DNA from: an uncultured Clostridia bacterium | Lineage (GTDB): Bacteria; Bacillota_A; Clostridia; Christensenellales; Aristaeellaceae | Direction: 5' to 3' | Length of the DNA: 18,440 bases | Assembly (NCBI GenBank): GCA_947165745.1 | Contig: CAMVBO010000006.1 | Location: forward strand, 1-18,440 | In this document: positions 6,606-14,240 of the stretch, piece by piece | Layout of the letters: each line of letters opens with the position of its first letter | Numbering within the stretch: the first letter of the stretch is position 1 | Notes under the pieces: model-generated | What the model was told of the DNA's origin: nothing | Databases searched by the model: none | Seen by the model: only the letters and a program-made list of their open reading frames with translations | Made by a program: the position numbers and the translations under genes

Positions 6606-7679
6606 ATGATCGTGAAGACCTATTTGATCACCGGCGGCGCCGGATTCATCGGAAGCAACTTCGTCCATTATATGCTGGGTAAATATGAGGATATACGCCT
6701 TGTCAACCTGGACAAGCTGACCTACGCGGGCAACCTGGAGAACCTCAAAGCCGTGGAAGGCGATCCCAGACATATTTTTGTGCAGGGAGACATCTGCGAC
6801 AAGGCTCTGGTGGCAAGGCTTATTGCCGATTACGATCCCGATACCATCATCAACTTCGCGGCAGAGTCCCATGTGGACCGCTCCATCGCCAACCCGGAAA
6901 TATTCGTCGAAACCAACGTCATGGGCACGGTCAACCTGCTGCAGCGTGCGAAGGAGGCCTGGTATGACCCGCGATCCAAGGCCTGGAAAGCGGGCAGGAA
7001 GTACCTGCAGGTCAGCACCGACGAGGTCTATGGCGCGCTCGGGGCGGAGGGATGCTTCACGGAGACGACGCCCATCAACCCGCACAGCCCGTATTCCGCC
7101 TCGAAGGCGGCCGCGGATCACTTTGTTAAGGCTTTTTCCGATACTTACGGCATGCCGGTCAATATCACGCGATGTTCCAACAACTATGGCCCTTATCAGT
7201 TTCCTGAGAAGCTGATTCCGCTGATGATCAACAACGCGAAGCATCACAGGAGCCTTCCCGTATATGGCGACGGCATGCAGATCCGCGACTGGCTGTATGT
7301 GGAGGATCACTGCAAGGCCATCGATATGGTGGCCAGCGCCGGCAGACTGGGGGAAGTGTACAACGTGGGCGGCCACAACGAGCGCCCGAATATAATGATC
7401 GTGAAGACGGTCATCGGGCAGCTGCGCGACCGGCTGAAGGACGAGGAGATCGGCGATGGGCTGATCAAGCACGTCGAAGATCGCCTCGGCCATGATCGGC
7501 GCTATGCCATCGATGCCACCAAGATAAAGGCGGACCTCGGCTGGTATCCGGAGACTCCTTTTGAACAGGGCATCGTAAAGACCATCGACTGGTACCTCGA
7601 AAATGAGGAATGGATGATCCGGGTGACATCCGGCGCTTACCAGAGCTACTATGCCGAGATGTACAGGAACCGGCAGTGA
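6606..7679 (+). CDS. rmlB: dTDP-glucose 4,6-dehydratase
   Basis: Second step of dTDP-L-rhamnose synthesis: dTDP-glucose to dTDP-4-keto-6-deoxyglucose, NAD-dependent, cytosolic. The 357-residue short-chain dehydrogenase fold shows the nucleotide loop GGAGFIG at 10-16, NFAAESHVDRS at 83-93, the catalytic STDEVYG at 137-143 with Thr-Asp-Glu, YSASK at 163-167 (active-site Tyr and Lys), and NNYGPYQFPEKLIP in the substrate region. The start at 6606 is supported by GGAAGG; an upstream in-frame ATG at 6546 adds 20 residues not seen in the family. First gene of the operon, 11 bases before rmlD. Length is ordinary. Confidence 0.96.
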   Translation: MIVKTYLITGGAGFIGSNFVHYMLGKYEDIRLVNLDKLTYAGNLENLKAVEGDPRHIFVQGDICDKALVARLIADYDPDTIINFAAESHVDRSIANPEIFVETNVMGTVNLLQRAKEAWYDPRSKAWKAGRKYLQVSTDEVYGALGAEGCFTETTPINPHSPYSASKAAADHFVKAFSDTYGMPVNITRCSNNYGPYQFPEKLIPLMINNAKHHRSLPVYGDGMQIRDWLYVEDHCKAIDMVASAGRLGEVYNVGGHNERPNIMIVKTVIGQLRDRLKDEEIGDGLIKHVEDRLGHDRRYAIDATKIKADLGWYPETPFEQGIVKTIDWYLENEEWMIRVTSGAYQSYYAEMYRNRQ

Positions 7680-7690
7680 GGGACGCGCGA

Positions 7691-8605
7691 ATGAAGGTAT
7701 TTGTAACCGGCGTCGGCGGACAGCTGGGGCACGACGTCGTCAACGCGCTTTGCGCACGCGGCCACGAGGCCGTGGGATCGGATATTCAACCGGTGTATTC
7801 GGGCATTCAGGATGGAAGCGCCGTGACAGCCGCCGCGTATATCCGCCTGGATATTACCGATCAGGCGGCGGTCAGGGAGACGGTGGAGAAGCTGCGCCCG
7901 GACGTCATCATTCACTGCGCGGCGTGGACGACCGTCGACGCGGCGGAGGAAGAGGAAAATCGGGGAAAGGTCGACGCCATCAATCATCTGGGCACCCGTT
8001 ATATCGCGGAAGCGGCCAAGACTGTGGACGCGAAGATGGTCTATATCAGCACCGACTATGTGTTCGACGGACGCGGCGAACGCCCCTGGGAGCCGGATGA
8101 CCAGTGCTATGCGCCGCTGAACGTGTATGGGCAGAGCAAGCTGGACGGGGAACTGGCGGTCAGCAGGACCCTGGAGAAGTATTTTATCGTCCGCATCGCC
8201 TGGGTGTTCGGCCTCAACGGAAAGAACTTCATCAGGACGATGATCAACGTTGGGAAGAGCCACGACACGGTAAGGGTCGTGAGCGATCAAATCGGCACGC
8301 CGACCTACACGTTGGATCTTGCCCGCCTGCTCGCGGACATGATTGAAACGGAGAAGTATGGCCGCTATCACGCGACCAACGAGGGCGGATACATCAGCTG
8401 GTATGACTTTTGCGTGGAGATTTACAGACAGTATGGGCTCGCCACAAAGGTCATTCCCGTGACCACGGAGGCGTACGGCCAGAGCAAGGCGGCACGGCCC
8501 TTCAACAGCCGATTGAGCAAGGAAAAGCTGATTTCTGCCGGCTTCAAACCCTTGCCGACCTGGCAGGATGCGATCAGAAGATATTTGGCGGAGGCGAAGC
8601 TTTGA
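7691..8605 (+). CDS. rmlD: dTDP-4-dehydrorhamnose reductase
   Basis: Last step of dTDP-L-rhamnose synthesis, reducing dTDP-4-keto-rhamnose with NAD(P)H. The 304-residue protein begins MKVFVTGVGGQLG, the Rossmann loop. Further family motifs are HCAAWTTVDAAE, STDYVFDG and YGQSKLDGE, which carry the catalytic Thr/Ser, Tyr and Lys, plus GTPTYTLDLA near the substrate site. I start at the ATG at 7691 because the Rossmann strand must begin there. The ribosome site is modest (GAGGGA). Its stop codon TGA overlaps the rmlC start as TGATG, indicating coupled translation. Confidence 0.95.
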   Translation: MKVFVTGVGGQLGHDVVNALCARGHEAVGSDIQPVYSGIQDGSAVTAAAYIRLDITDQAAVRETVEKLRPDVIIHCAAWTTVDAAEEEENRGKVDAINHLGTRYIAEAAKTVDAKMVYISTDYVFDGRGERPWEPDDQCYAPLNVYGQSKLDGELAVSRTLEKYFIVRIAWVFGLNGKNFIRTMINVGKSHDTVRVVSDQIGTPTYTLDLARLLADMIETEKYGRYHATNEGGYISWYDFCVEIYRQYGLATKVIPVTTEAYGQSKAARPFNSRLSKEKLISAGFKPLPTWQDAIRRYLAEAKL

Positions 8606-9171
8606 TGGCGTTCACATTCAAAAGGACAAAACTGCCGGGCGTGATGATCATTGAGCCCCAGGTGTTTGGCGACAGCCGGGGCTACTTTATGGAAACCTAC
8701 AAAAAACAGCTCTTCGCACAGGCCGGGATCGACAGGGAGTTCGTCCAGGACAACGAATCCTCCAGCGGCAAGGGCGTTCTCCGTGGCCTCCATTTCCAGA
8801 GGGAGCATACCCAGGGGAAACTCGTGCGGGTCACCCGGGGCGAGGTATTCGATGTGGCGGTGGATGTGCGGCCCGGGTCTGACACCTATGGCCAGTGGGT
8901 GGGCGTGACGCTCTCCGGGGAAAAGAAAAACATGCTGTACATCCCGGAAGGCTTTGCCCATGGGTTCCTGGTCCTTTCCGATATGGCTGAATTCGTCTAC
9001 AAGTGCACGGATGTCTATGACCCGGCGTCGGAGGGCGGCATACCGTGGAACGATCCGACGATCGCCGTGGATTGGCCGAAGCTCGACACGCCCTACAGAA
9101 CGAGCGAAAAGGATGAAAAACACGCGCCGTTTGCCGCGCAGGATTTTACCTGGGCGAAGAAGTGGCTGTGA
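8605..9171 (+). CDS. rmlC: dTDP-4-dehydrorhamnose 3,5-epimerase
   Basis: Third step of the rhamnose pathway, a double epimerisation in a cupin fold. The 188-residue length is typical. Seen: GDSRGYFMETY at 22-32, QDNESSS at 48-54, VLRGLHFQ at 58-65 with the catalytic His63, Lys72, IPEGFAHGF at 113-121 and YKCTDVYDP at 132-140 carrying the acid Tyr132. The ATG shares one base with the rmlD stop, and GGAGG lies about ten bases upstream. rmlA follows after 24 bases. Confidence 0.96.
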   Translation: MAFTFKRTKLPGVMIIEPQVFGDSRGYFMETYKKQLFAQAGIDREFVQDNESSSGKGVLRGLHFQREHTQGKLVRVTRGEVFDVAVDVRPGSDTYGQWVGVTLSGEKKNMLYIPEGFAHGFLVLSDMAEFVYKCTDVYDPASEGGIPWNDPTIAVDWPKLDTPYRTSEKDEKHAPFAAQDFTWAKKWL

Positions 9172-9195
9172 GGTATAATTACGGAGGAATACAAA

Positions 9196-10083
9196 ATGAA
9201 GGGCATCATTCTCGCGGGCGGCTCCGGGACGCGGCTCTATCCGCTGACCAAGGTGACGAGCAAGCAGCTCCTTCCTATCTATGACAAGCCGATGATCTAT
9301 TATCCGCTGTCAACGCTGATGCTGGCGGGCATACGGGAAATCCTGATCATCAGCACGCCGACGGATACCCCACGATTTGAAGCGCTGCTGGGCGACGGCA
9401 GTCAGTTCGGCATTTCCCTGGCGTACAAGGTACAGCCGAGTCCCGACGGCCTCGCGCAGGCGTTCCTGCTGGGCGAGGAATTCCTCGGCGGCGAGGCTGG
9501 CGCGATGGTACTCGGCGACAATATCTTTTACGGCAATGGCTTTGGAACGCTGCTTCGAACGGCCGTGAGGGACGCAGAGGAGCACGGCAAGGCGACTGTG
9601 TTCGGTTATTACGTTTCCGATCCGGAGCGCTTCGGCGTGATCACCTTTGATGAGACGGGCAGGGCAACCAGCATCGAGGAAAAGCCGAGCAAACCGATGA
9701 GCAACTATGCTGTGACGGGCCTTTATTTCTATCCCGCGGGCGTCTCCGCCCGGGCCAGACAGGTGAAGCCGTCTGCGCGCGGGGAACTGGAAATCACCAC
9801 GTTGAACGAGATGTATTTAAACGAGGGTTTGCTGCACGTCCAGCTGCTGGGCCGGGGTTTTGCCTGGTTCGACACGGGGACGATGACCAGCCTGCTGCAG
9901 GCCGCGAACTTCGTGGAGACCGTTCAAAGCCGGCAGGGCATCGTAATCTCCGCCCCGGAGGAGATCGCCTTTATCAACGGCTTCATCGACAGGGAGAAAC
10001 TGGCGGAAAGCGTGAAGGCTTACGAAAAGAGCTCCTATGGCGAACATTTGAAGGCGGTGCTGGAAGACAAGGTGCGGTATTGA
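9196..10083 (+). CDS. rmlA: Glucose-1-phosphate thymidylyltransferase
   Basis: First committed step, joining dTTP and glucose-1-phosphate to dTDP-glucose; usually the feedback-controlled enzyme of the pathway. The 295-residue protein has the nucleotide-binding [11 protein letters not shown] at 8-18, [25 protein letters not shown] (metal site), EEKPSKP, GLYFYP and [10 protein letters not shown], all diagnostic of RmlA. The ribosome site is GGAGGA seven bases before ATG. It closes the rmlB-D-C-A operon; no clear terminator follows before the promoter at 10156. Confidence 0.96.
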   Translation: MKGIILAGGSGTRLYPLTKVTSKQLLPIYDKPMIYYPLSTLMLAGIREILIISTPTDTPRFEALLGDGSQFGISLAYKVQPSPDGLAQAFLLGEEFLGGEAGAMVLGDNIFYGNGFGTLLRTAVRDAEEHGKATVFGYYVSDPERFGVITFDETGRATSIEEKPSKPMSNYAVTGLYFYPAGVSARARQVKPSARGELEITTLNEMYLNEGLLHVQLLGRGFAWFDTGTMTSLLQAANFVETVQSRQGIVISAPEEIAFINGFIDREKLAESVKAYEKSSYGEHLKAVLEDKVRY

Positions 10084-10155
10084 TCGGGGCTGCTGGCAAT
10101 GACCCGGGCCAGGCCGGCGGGACAAGCGTTGATGACTTGGACAACATTTTGCAGC

Positions 10156-10184
10156 TTGACAACGCGGGGAAAAAGCGGTATTAT
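10156..10184 (+). promoter_or_regulatory. Strong promoter for the ZinT-like/GLUG protein
   Basis: TTGACA (10156-10161), 17 bases, TATTAT (10179-10184). Transcription would begin about 10191, immediately before the folded leader at 10194-10270. Confidence 0.75.
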
Positions 10185-10193
10185 ATCCATGGG

Positions 10194-10270
10194 TTAGACA
10201 AAACTAATGCTGCGCGGAAGCCGAGGCCGAGGCGCAGCGTTCTTTGACCATGAAGTTAGCTGAGTCTAAT
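10194..10270 (+). promoter_or_regulatory. Structured mRNA leader, possible cis-regulatory RNA
   Basis: Nested pairings: TTAGAC (10194-10199) with GTCTAA (10265-10270), CTAA with TTAG inside it, and GCTGCGC (10209-10215) with GCGCAGC (10232-10238). The inner stem is followed by GTTCTTTG. The element fills almost the entire leader, from the predicted transcript start to about 20 bases before the ribosome site. I do not recognise a known riboswitch class. Confidence 0.45.
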
Positions 10271-10304
10271 CTTGACACGCCACTTCAAAGGGAGGATGTA
10301 TACC

Positions 10305-12383
10305 ATGAAGCGAATCCTTGTGTTTCTTTTGATGCTGTGCCTGCTGTCCATTTCGGCGGCGGGTCTGGCGGAGGCCGCTCCTGAAGGGGATAACGGCGTG
10401 TTTCCGGCGATCGCGGGCGAGGCGGGCACGACCTACGTCAGCCTGTTCGACGTGATCCTGGCCGACGAATACGCACCCCTCTGGCACGACTTCATCGCGC
10501 CGGTGACGGGCGATGGCGCGGCGGATGCCGCCGTGACCGGCCTGCAGGGCTCCATCAGCGGCCAGCTGTACGGCGAGGACGCCATCGCGGCCTTCGCGGA
10601 TAACCCTGAGCACATTGCCTTTGACTGCTTCTTCATCAACGGCGTCGAGGCCTTCACGTTTGAGGGCAGCGACGTTACCGTGAAGCTGACCGACGGCACC
10701 ACCGAGACCCACACCTATGCGTACCTGGGCCAGTACAACGTGGGCGACGGCGAGACCATGAATTACCAGGGCCAGGAGATCAGCGTGGCTTTCCCCTGCG
10801 ATGTCTACAAGAGCACCGACGAGGCGGGCGAGTTCAACTACTTCTTCCTGCGGGACGACACCATGGCGTCCACCTATCACACCGAGTTCCGCTATGGCAG
10901 GGACCTGGAGGCGCTGCAGGGTTACTTTGTGGGCCCTTACGCCTACTGGCTGGCGGCGGGCATCGACGCAAACGCCGACGCCGATACGATCAAAAACGTG
11001 ATCGAGCTCTTCTGTCTGGAGAACATGAGCTATACCGCCCATACCGAGGAGGCGCTCGCCCAGCTGGACGCGCTGGGCTTCGTGGGCACCTGGCAGGCGG
11101 ACCTCGCCGCGCTGGGCAATGAATACGCGGGCGTCGACCTGTCGATGACCATCGACGAACAGGGCCACGGCGTCACCTTGATGAACGGCCAGCAGACCGC
11201 CGATTTTGAGGCTTTTGCCTCCGATACCGGCGAGGCCGGCGACGGCGAGGGCCTGTATGTGGCCTACAGCAACATAGACTTTGACGCCGAGTCCGCGCTC
11301 TACATCATGGGTGAAAACGAGGACGGCCAGGCCGTGCTGACGCTGGTCTCCGACGAGGGCGCGCTCAGCTGGGTCAGGCAGGACGGCGAAGCGTCGGCTG
11401 TGACCGCCGAAGCCATTGAGATTGACAGCGCCGAAGCGCTGGCCGCCATCAACGAAAACCTGTCCGGCAGCTATATGCTGACCGCCGACATCGATCTGGC
11501 GGGCATCGACTGGACGCCCATCGGCGCCTATGCCCCCTCCGGCGAAAGCGCGGAAGAGCAGGAGACCCCCGCCGCTGATGCCGCCTTCACCGGCACCTTT
11601 GACGGTCAGGGCCACACCATCTCCAACCTGACCATCAACAAGCCCGAAGCGTGGGCGCAAGGCCTGTTTGGCTGTATTGCCAACGCGAACGTGGGCAACT
11701 TCACCGTGGAGAATGCCGCTGTGGACGGTACCATCATGGTCTCCGACGTGGTGGGCTACGCCTTCAGTTCCAATGTGCACGACGTGACCCTGGTGAACGG
11801 CAAAGTCACCGCTCATGCCAGCGAGATGAGCGCAGAGGGCATGTATGGCGGCATCGTCGGCGCGGGCATGGGCTCCGTGATTGCGGGCTGCTCCGCGCAG
11901 GCGGACATCGTGCTTCCCGACAACAACGCCAACGCGGGCATCGTGGGCGGCGGCCTGGAGATGACGAGCGTCATCGGCTGCACCGCTGCCGGCACGGTCA
12001 GCGCAGGCAACAACTGCTACGGCCTCGGCGGCGTCTCCGGCTGCGGCTTTGGCGCGGAAGAATTCACCGGCAACACCGCCGATGGCGTGACCATCACCGC
12101 TGGCGACAACTGCTCCTGGATCGGCGGCATCACCGGATACGCCGGCGGTTTTGAGGCCGAGGAAGCGGGCATTCCCGTGACGGCGGTATCCGGCTGCGCC
12201 GCGAAGGGCGTCGCCATCGTGACCGGTGAGAACGCCGAGGGCGTCTCCGCCATTGTCGGCGCCGGCTTCTTCAATGAGGCCGCGGCCCAGGCCATGGGCG
12301 CGCCCTTTGACCAACCCACCGTGTTCAACCTCACAGATTGCACCGCCGAGGGCGTCACCCTCAACGGCGAAGCGATTGAATAA
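10305..12383 (+). CDS. Secreted protein with ZinT-like N-terminal region and C-terminal GLUG-type repeats
   Basis: 692 residues. The start at 10305 gives a clean signal peptide (MKRILVFLLMLCLLSISAAG, cut near AEA) and has GGGAGG eight bases upstream. Residues about 45-235 resemble the ZinT/YodA metal-binding lipocalin: FNYFFLRDDTM and TYHTEFRYGRDLEAL followed by GPYAYWLAAGI align by eye with the His-x-His segment of ZinT, here His192-x-Glu194. Residues 258-360 are beta-rich (FVGTWQADL opening). From 371 on, MLTADIDLAG, DWTPIG, FTGTFDGQGHTISNLTI and QGLFGCI are typical of GLUG-type repeat proteins, followed by Gly/Ala-rich repeats to about 685 with several cysteines. No wall anchor is visible. 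Role is unknown; metal binding is inference. A terminator follows at 12443. Confidence 0.88.
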   Translation: MKRILVFLLMLCLLSISAAGLAEAAPEGDNGVFPAIAGEAGTTYVSLFDVILADEYAPLWHDFIAPVTGDGAADAAVTGLQGSISGQLYGEDAIAAFADNPEHIAFDCFFINGVEAFTFEGSDVTVKLTDGTTETHTYAYLGQYNVGDGETMNYQGQEISVAFPCDVYKSTDEAGEFNYFFLRDDTMASTYHTEFRYGRDLEALQGYFVGPYAYWLAAGIDANADADTIKNVIELFCLENMSYTAHTEEALAQLDALGFVGTWQADLAALGNEYAGVDLSMTIDEQGHGVTLMNGQQTADFEAFASDTGEAGDGEGLYVAYSNIDFDAESALYIMGENEDGQAVLTLVSDEGALSWVRQDGEASAVTAEAIEIDSAEALAAINENLSGSYMLTADIDLAGIDWTPIGAYAPSGESAEEQETPAADAAFTGTFDGQGHTISNLTINKPEAWAQGLFGCIANANVGNFTVENAAVDGTIMVSDVVGYAFSSNVHDVTLVNGKVTAHASEMSAEGMYGGIVGAGMGSVIAGCSAQADIVLPDNNANAGIVGGGLEMTSVIGCTAAGTVSAGNNCYGLGGVSGCGFGAEEFTGNTADGVTITAGDNCSWIGGITGYAGGFEAEEAGIPVTAVSGCAAKGVAIVTGENAEGVSAIVGAGFFNEAAAQAMGAPFDQPTVFNLTDCTAEGVTLNGEAIE

Positions 12384-12400
12384 CGGGTAATACCTTCTCT

Positions 12401-12436
12401 GCGTGAACGCGGCGCGGATGCCGCGCCACTGAACGC
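12401..12436. other. GC-rich hairpin upstream of the shared terminator
   Basis: GGCGCGG-ATG-CCGCGCC (12411-12427), flanked by GCGT and ACGC that can extend the stem with mismatches. It has no T-run on the plus strand; its location right after the GLUG gene suggests mRNA 3-prime end protection or pausing. Confidence 0.4.
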
Positions 12437-12442
12437 AAAAAT

Positions 12443-12495
12443 GGTTCATGGCGGAAGAGGCTGTCTCAACAGCTTTCCGCCATGAACCGCTTTTT
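12443..12495. terminator. Bidirectional terminator between convergent genes
   Basis: Perfect 14-base-pair stem GGTTCATGGCGGAA/TTCCGCCATGAACC (12443-12456 with 12475-12488), followed by GCTTTTT on the plus strand and by TTTTTGCG on the minus strand. The loop contains GAGGCTGTCTCAA, also present in the stem of the terminator at 17023. Confidence 0.88.
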
Positions 12496-12504
12496 GGGTT
12501 TGTT

Positions 12505-13290
12505 TTATTCCGTGAGCCTGTCGAACGGCGTTTCAGAGCCGCTCTCTGTCTGCCGCCAGACCAGCCGATCTCCGTCCACGAGGGCGAACGAAGCGCCTCC
12601 GGCCGTGTTGAAATCGTCGATTTCGGAGGTGCCGTCCTCCTCGCGGGTGATGACCCTGAGGGGGGAGAGGCTCACCGATTTCATGCCATGGCTGTCCGGG
12701 TCGTACAGGCAAGTGTACGTCCACCGGTACGTGGTGTCGGCGTCGATGGGGACGGTGACGGTGAACATGTAGCAGCTGCCGTGGTCCTCCACCCGCAGTT
12801 CGGCGGTCTCGGCCGACCATCGGCCCACAAAGGCCAGGCCTTCCGCCCGCTCCCCGGCATCGGCGTCGCTCAGCCTTTTCAGCGTGATCGGATCGTCCAA
12901 CGCGTCGTCGTTGAAAACCAGACCGCCGTCCGAGAACTTGAAGTCGGCATAGCTCAGATCGCCGATCGACCAGTCCAGCTCCTCCACGCGTTCCGAAAGC
13001 CAGTCGTAGTGCTCGCGGGTGCGCGTAATGCCGGCGCATTCCAGGCTGGCGGCCTTCTCGTCGTACCAGCAGGTGTGGTAGTCCCAGATGGTCGCGTTAT
13101 CGTCTTTTTCCGTGAATACGGCCCAGCTGTGGGGCTCCCCGTCCTCAAACCATATCTCGACGGCGACGCCGTCCGCCACCCAGATGCCGCGATAGTCTTC
13201 CGCCGTTTCGGCGTGAGCGCTGGCACAGCACGCGAAGCCGCCCAACAGCAGCAGGGCGAGGGCGACAAACAGGATCACGCGTTTTTTCAT
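12505..13290 (-). CDS. Secreted protein with two related beta-rich halves, unknown function
   Basis: 261 residues with a signal peptide (MKKRVILFVALALLLLGG) and a likely cut after SAHA; the Cys pair at the end of the hydrophobic stretch is not a good lipobox. The mature part looks duplicated: half one has YRGIWVADGVAVEIW, a WDYHTCWYD segment and GGLVFND; half two has FVGRWSAETAELRV, WTYTCLYDPDS and DGDRLVW. Each half starts with a Gly-x-Trp typical of small lipocalin-like domains (inference). The middle of the neighbouring GLUG protein has a similar FVGTWQADL opening. The ribosome site is AAAGGAAG on the minus strand, eight bases before ATG. The predicted promoter is at 13550, placing repeat copy A inside its leader. 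Confidence 0.85.
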   Translation of the reverse strand: MKKRVILFVALALLLLGGFACCASAHAETAEDYRGIWVADGVAVEIWFEDGEPHSWAVFTEKDDNATIWDYHTCWYDEKAASLECAGITRTREHYDWLSERVEELDWSIGDLSYADFKFSDGGLVFNDDALDDPITLKRLSDADAGERAEGLAFVGRWSAETAELRVEDHGSCYMFTVTVPIDADTTYRWTYTCLYDPDSHGMKSVSLSPLRVITREEDGTSEIDDFNTAGGASFALVDGDRLVWRQTESGSETPFDRLTE

Positions 13291-13382
13291 ATTGCCACTT
13301 CCTTTGACTTGTTCGAACGATTGTCGGCGTCATTGCCTACGGCAGCCGCCGACCCGGCCAACCGCCCTTTGGGCCGGTTGCC

Positions 13383-13546
13383 TAGAGCGTGTTTCTAAAT
13401 TCCCCAAGATGCATTTTCGGCGCCTTGAACTGCATTTCTGCGTTGGTTTCCCTTGACTTAGCGCCACTAAGCCTGCGGAAAACCGCCTTGAAATGCAGCC
13501 CAATCCACTCGAAACTGCACATGTCTCATTTTAGAAACACACTCTA
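13383..13546. repeat. Palindromic MITE-like repeat, copy A (164 bases)
   Basis: Ends are inverted repeats: TAGAGCGTGTTTCTAAA on the left and TTTTAGAAACACACTCTA on the right, with one mismatch. The inside is an imperfect long palindrome (CTGCATTTC near the left, GAAATGCAG near the right; CTTAG/CTAAG at the centre). Both ends carry TA, consistent with a TA target-site duplication as in IS630/Tc1-type or some IS5-group elements. No coding capacity. A separate hairpin, CCGCCCTTTGGGCCGG, lies just outside the left end (13353-13382). Confidence 0.85.
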
Positions 13547-13549
13547 ATC

Positions 13550-13579
13550 ATTATACCACACAATCTGCCCAAAGTCGAC
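13550..13579 (-). promoter_or_regulatory. Promoter adjoining repeat copy A, pointing to the 12505-13290 gene
   Basis: Minus-strand TATAAT (13550-13555) with a TGG extended -10, and a weaker -35 (TCGACT, 13573-13578) 17 bases away. The transcript would begin near 13543 and carry the entire repeat as its leader. Confidence 0.55.
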
Positions 13580-13749
13580 CCGGAGTGTATTCCATGGTCA
13601 GGGCTGCGCTGTGCGGTGGGACGGGTGCTGTCAACAACGACCGGCGCGCGGCCCGGGAGGAGAATGGGTAATTAATTGTTTGTCAATTACGATAGCTTAA
13701 GCGTTTTCGCGCCTTTTGGTGGATAAACAGTGGACATCATATGTTAAAA

Positions 13750-13762
13750 TATACAATGTATA
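13750..13762. promoter_or_regulatory. Operator-like palindrome between the two repeats
   Basis: TATACA-A-TGTATA is a perfect inverted repeat. It lies in an AT-rich patch with a TGGACA sequence upstream and TACAAT 15 bases after it, a short spacing for a promoter. The 303 bases between repeat copies A and B (13547-13849) otherwise hold no supported gene. Confidence 0.3.
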
Positions 13763-13849
13763 CGATCTATGCCTGCGTTTTCGGGCGGATCGAACAAACC
13801 GAGGCGGCTTGTATAAATGAACGGTATTCTGATTAAAACGCGGCGATTC

Positions 13850-14078
13850 TAGAGCGTGTTTCTAAATTCCCCAAGATGCATTTTCGGCGCCTTGAACTGC
13901 ATTTCTGCGTTGGTTTCCCTTGACTTGCATCCACGGGCCTGCCGGCCCCATCTCGCTGAAAACAGTCCGCTGGACTGTTTTCCGGGCGCTCGATGCCACT
14001 AAGCCTGCGGAAAACCGCCTTGAAATGCAGCCCAATCCACTCGAAACTGCACATGTCTCATTTTAGAAACACACTCTA
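13850..14078. repeat. Palindromic MITE-like repeat, copy B (229 bases, with extra segment)
   Basis: Identical to copy A by eye, except that three bases of A (AGC, 13460-13462) are replaced by 68 bases (13927-13994). The extra segment contains a perfect 11-base-pair hairpin, GAAAACAGTCC-GCT-GGACTGTTTTC (13958-13982). The same TIRs and TA borders are present. Immediately right of it is a GC-rich hairpin (GCCCGCC to GGGCGGGC, 14081-14103). Confidence 0.85.
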
Positions 14079-14150
14079 AAGCCCGCCGCCGGACAGGGCG
14101 GGCCGGGGCGACAATTTGGAGCCGCAGGAGGACATTTTGACCGGGAGCCC

Positions 14151-14179
14151 TTGCGCTTCGGCAATGACAGGGATATGAT
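14151..14179 (+). promoter_or_regulatory. Weak promoter candidate for the ABC transporter genes
   Basis: TTGCGC (14151-14156), 17 bases, TATGAT (14174-14179). The -10 is acceptable but the -35 matches only its first three bases. The ATG of the ATPase is about 60 bases downstream. Confidence 0.4.
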
Positions 14180-14240
14180 ATACCCGTACCGCTGAAAACC
14201 AACGGCACTTGACGAGTGGATGAGGGAAGGAGCTTTGAAC

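Noticed and set aside
10266..12449. Very long minus-strand open frame (727 codons)
   Set aside because: Mirror of the ZinT-like/GLUG gene; no ribosome site, no recognisable domain, and the plus-strand gene has a signal peptide and promoter.
12448..13398. Plus-strand frame opposite the duplicated secreted protein
   Set aside because: It would run through the shared terminator and lacks a start site; the minus strand has a signal peptide and ribosome site.
13592..13670. 25-codon plus-strand frame between the repeats
   Set aside because: No ribosome site and no recognisable composition.
13833..14054. Small minus-strand frame within repeat copy B
   Set aside because: It lies wholly within the palindromic repeat with no ribosome site; chance opening.
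13383..14078. CRISPR array
   Set aside because: Two long copies with inverted ends 303 bases apart, not short direct repeats with regular spacers.
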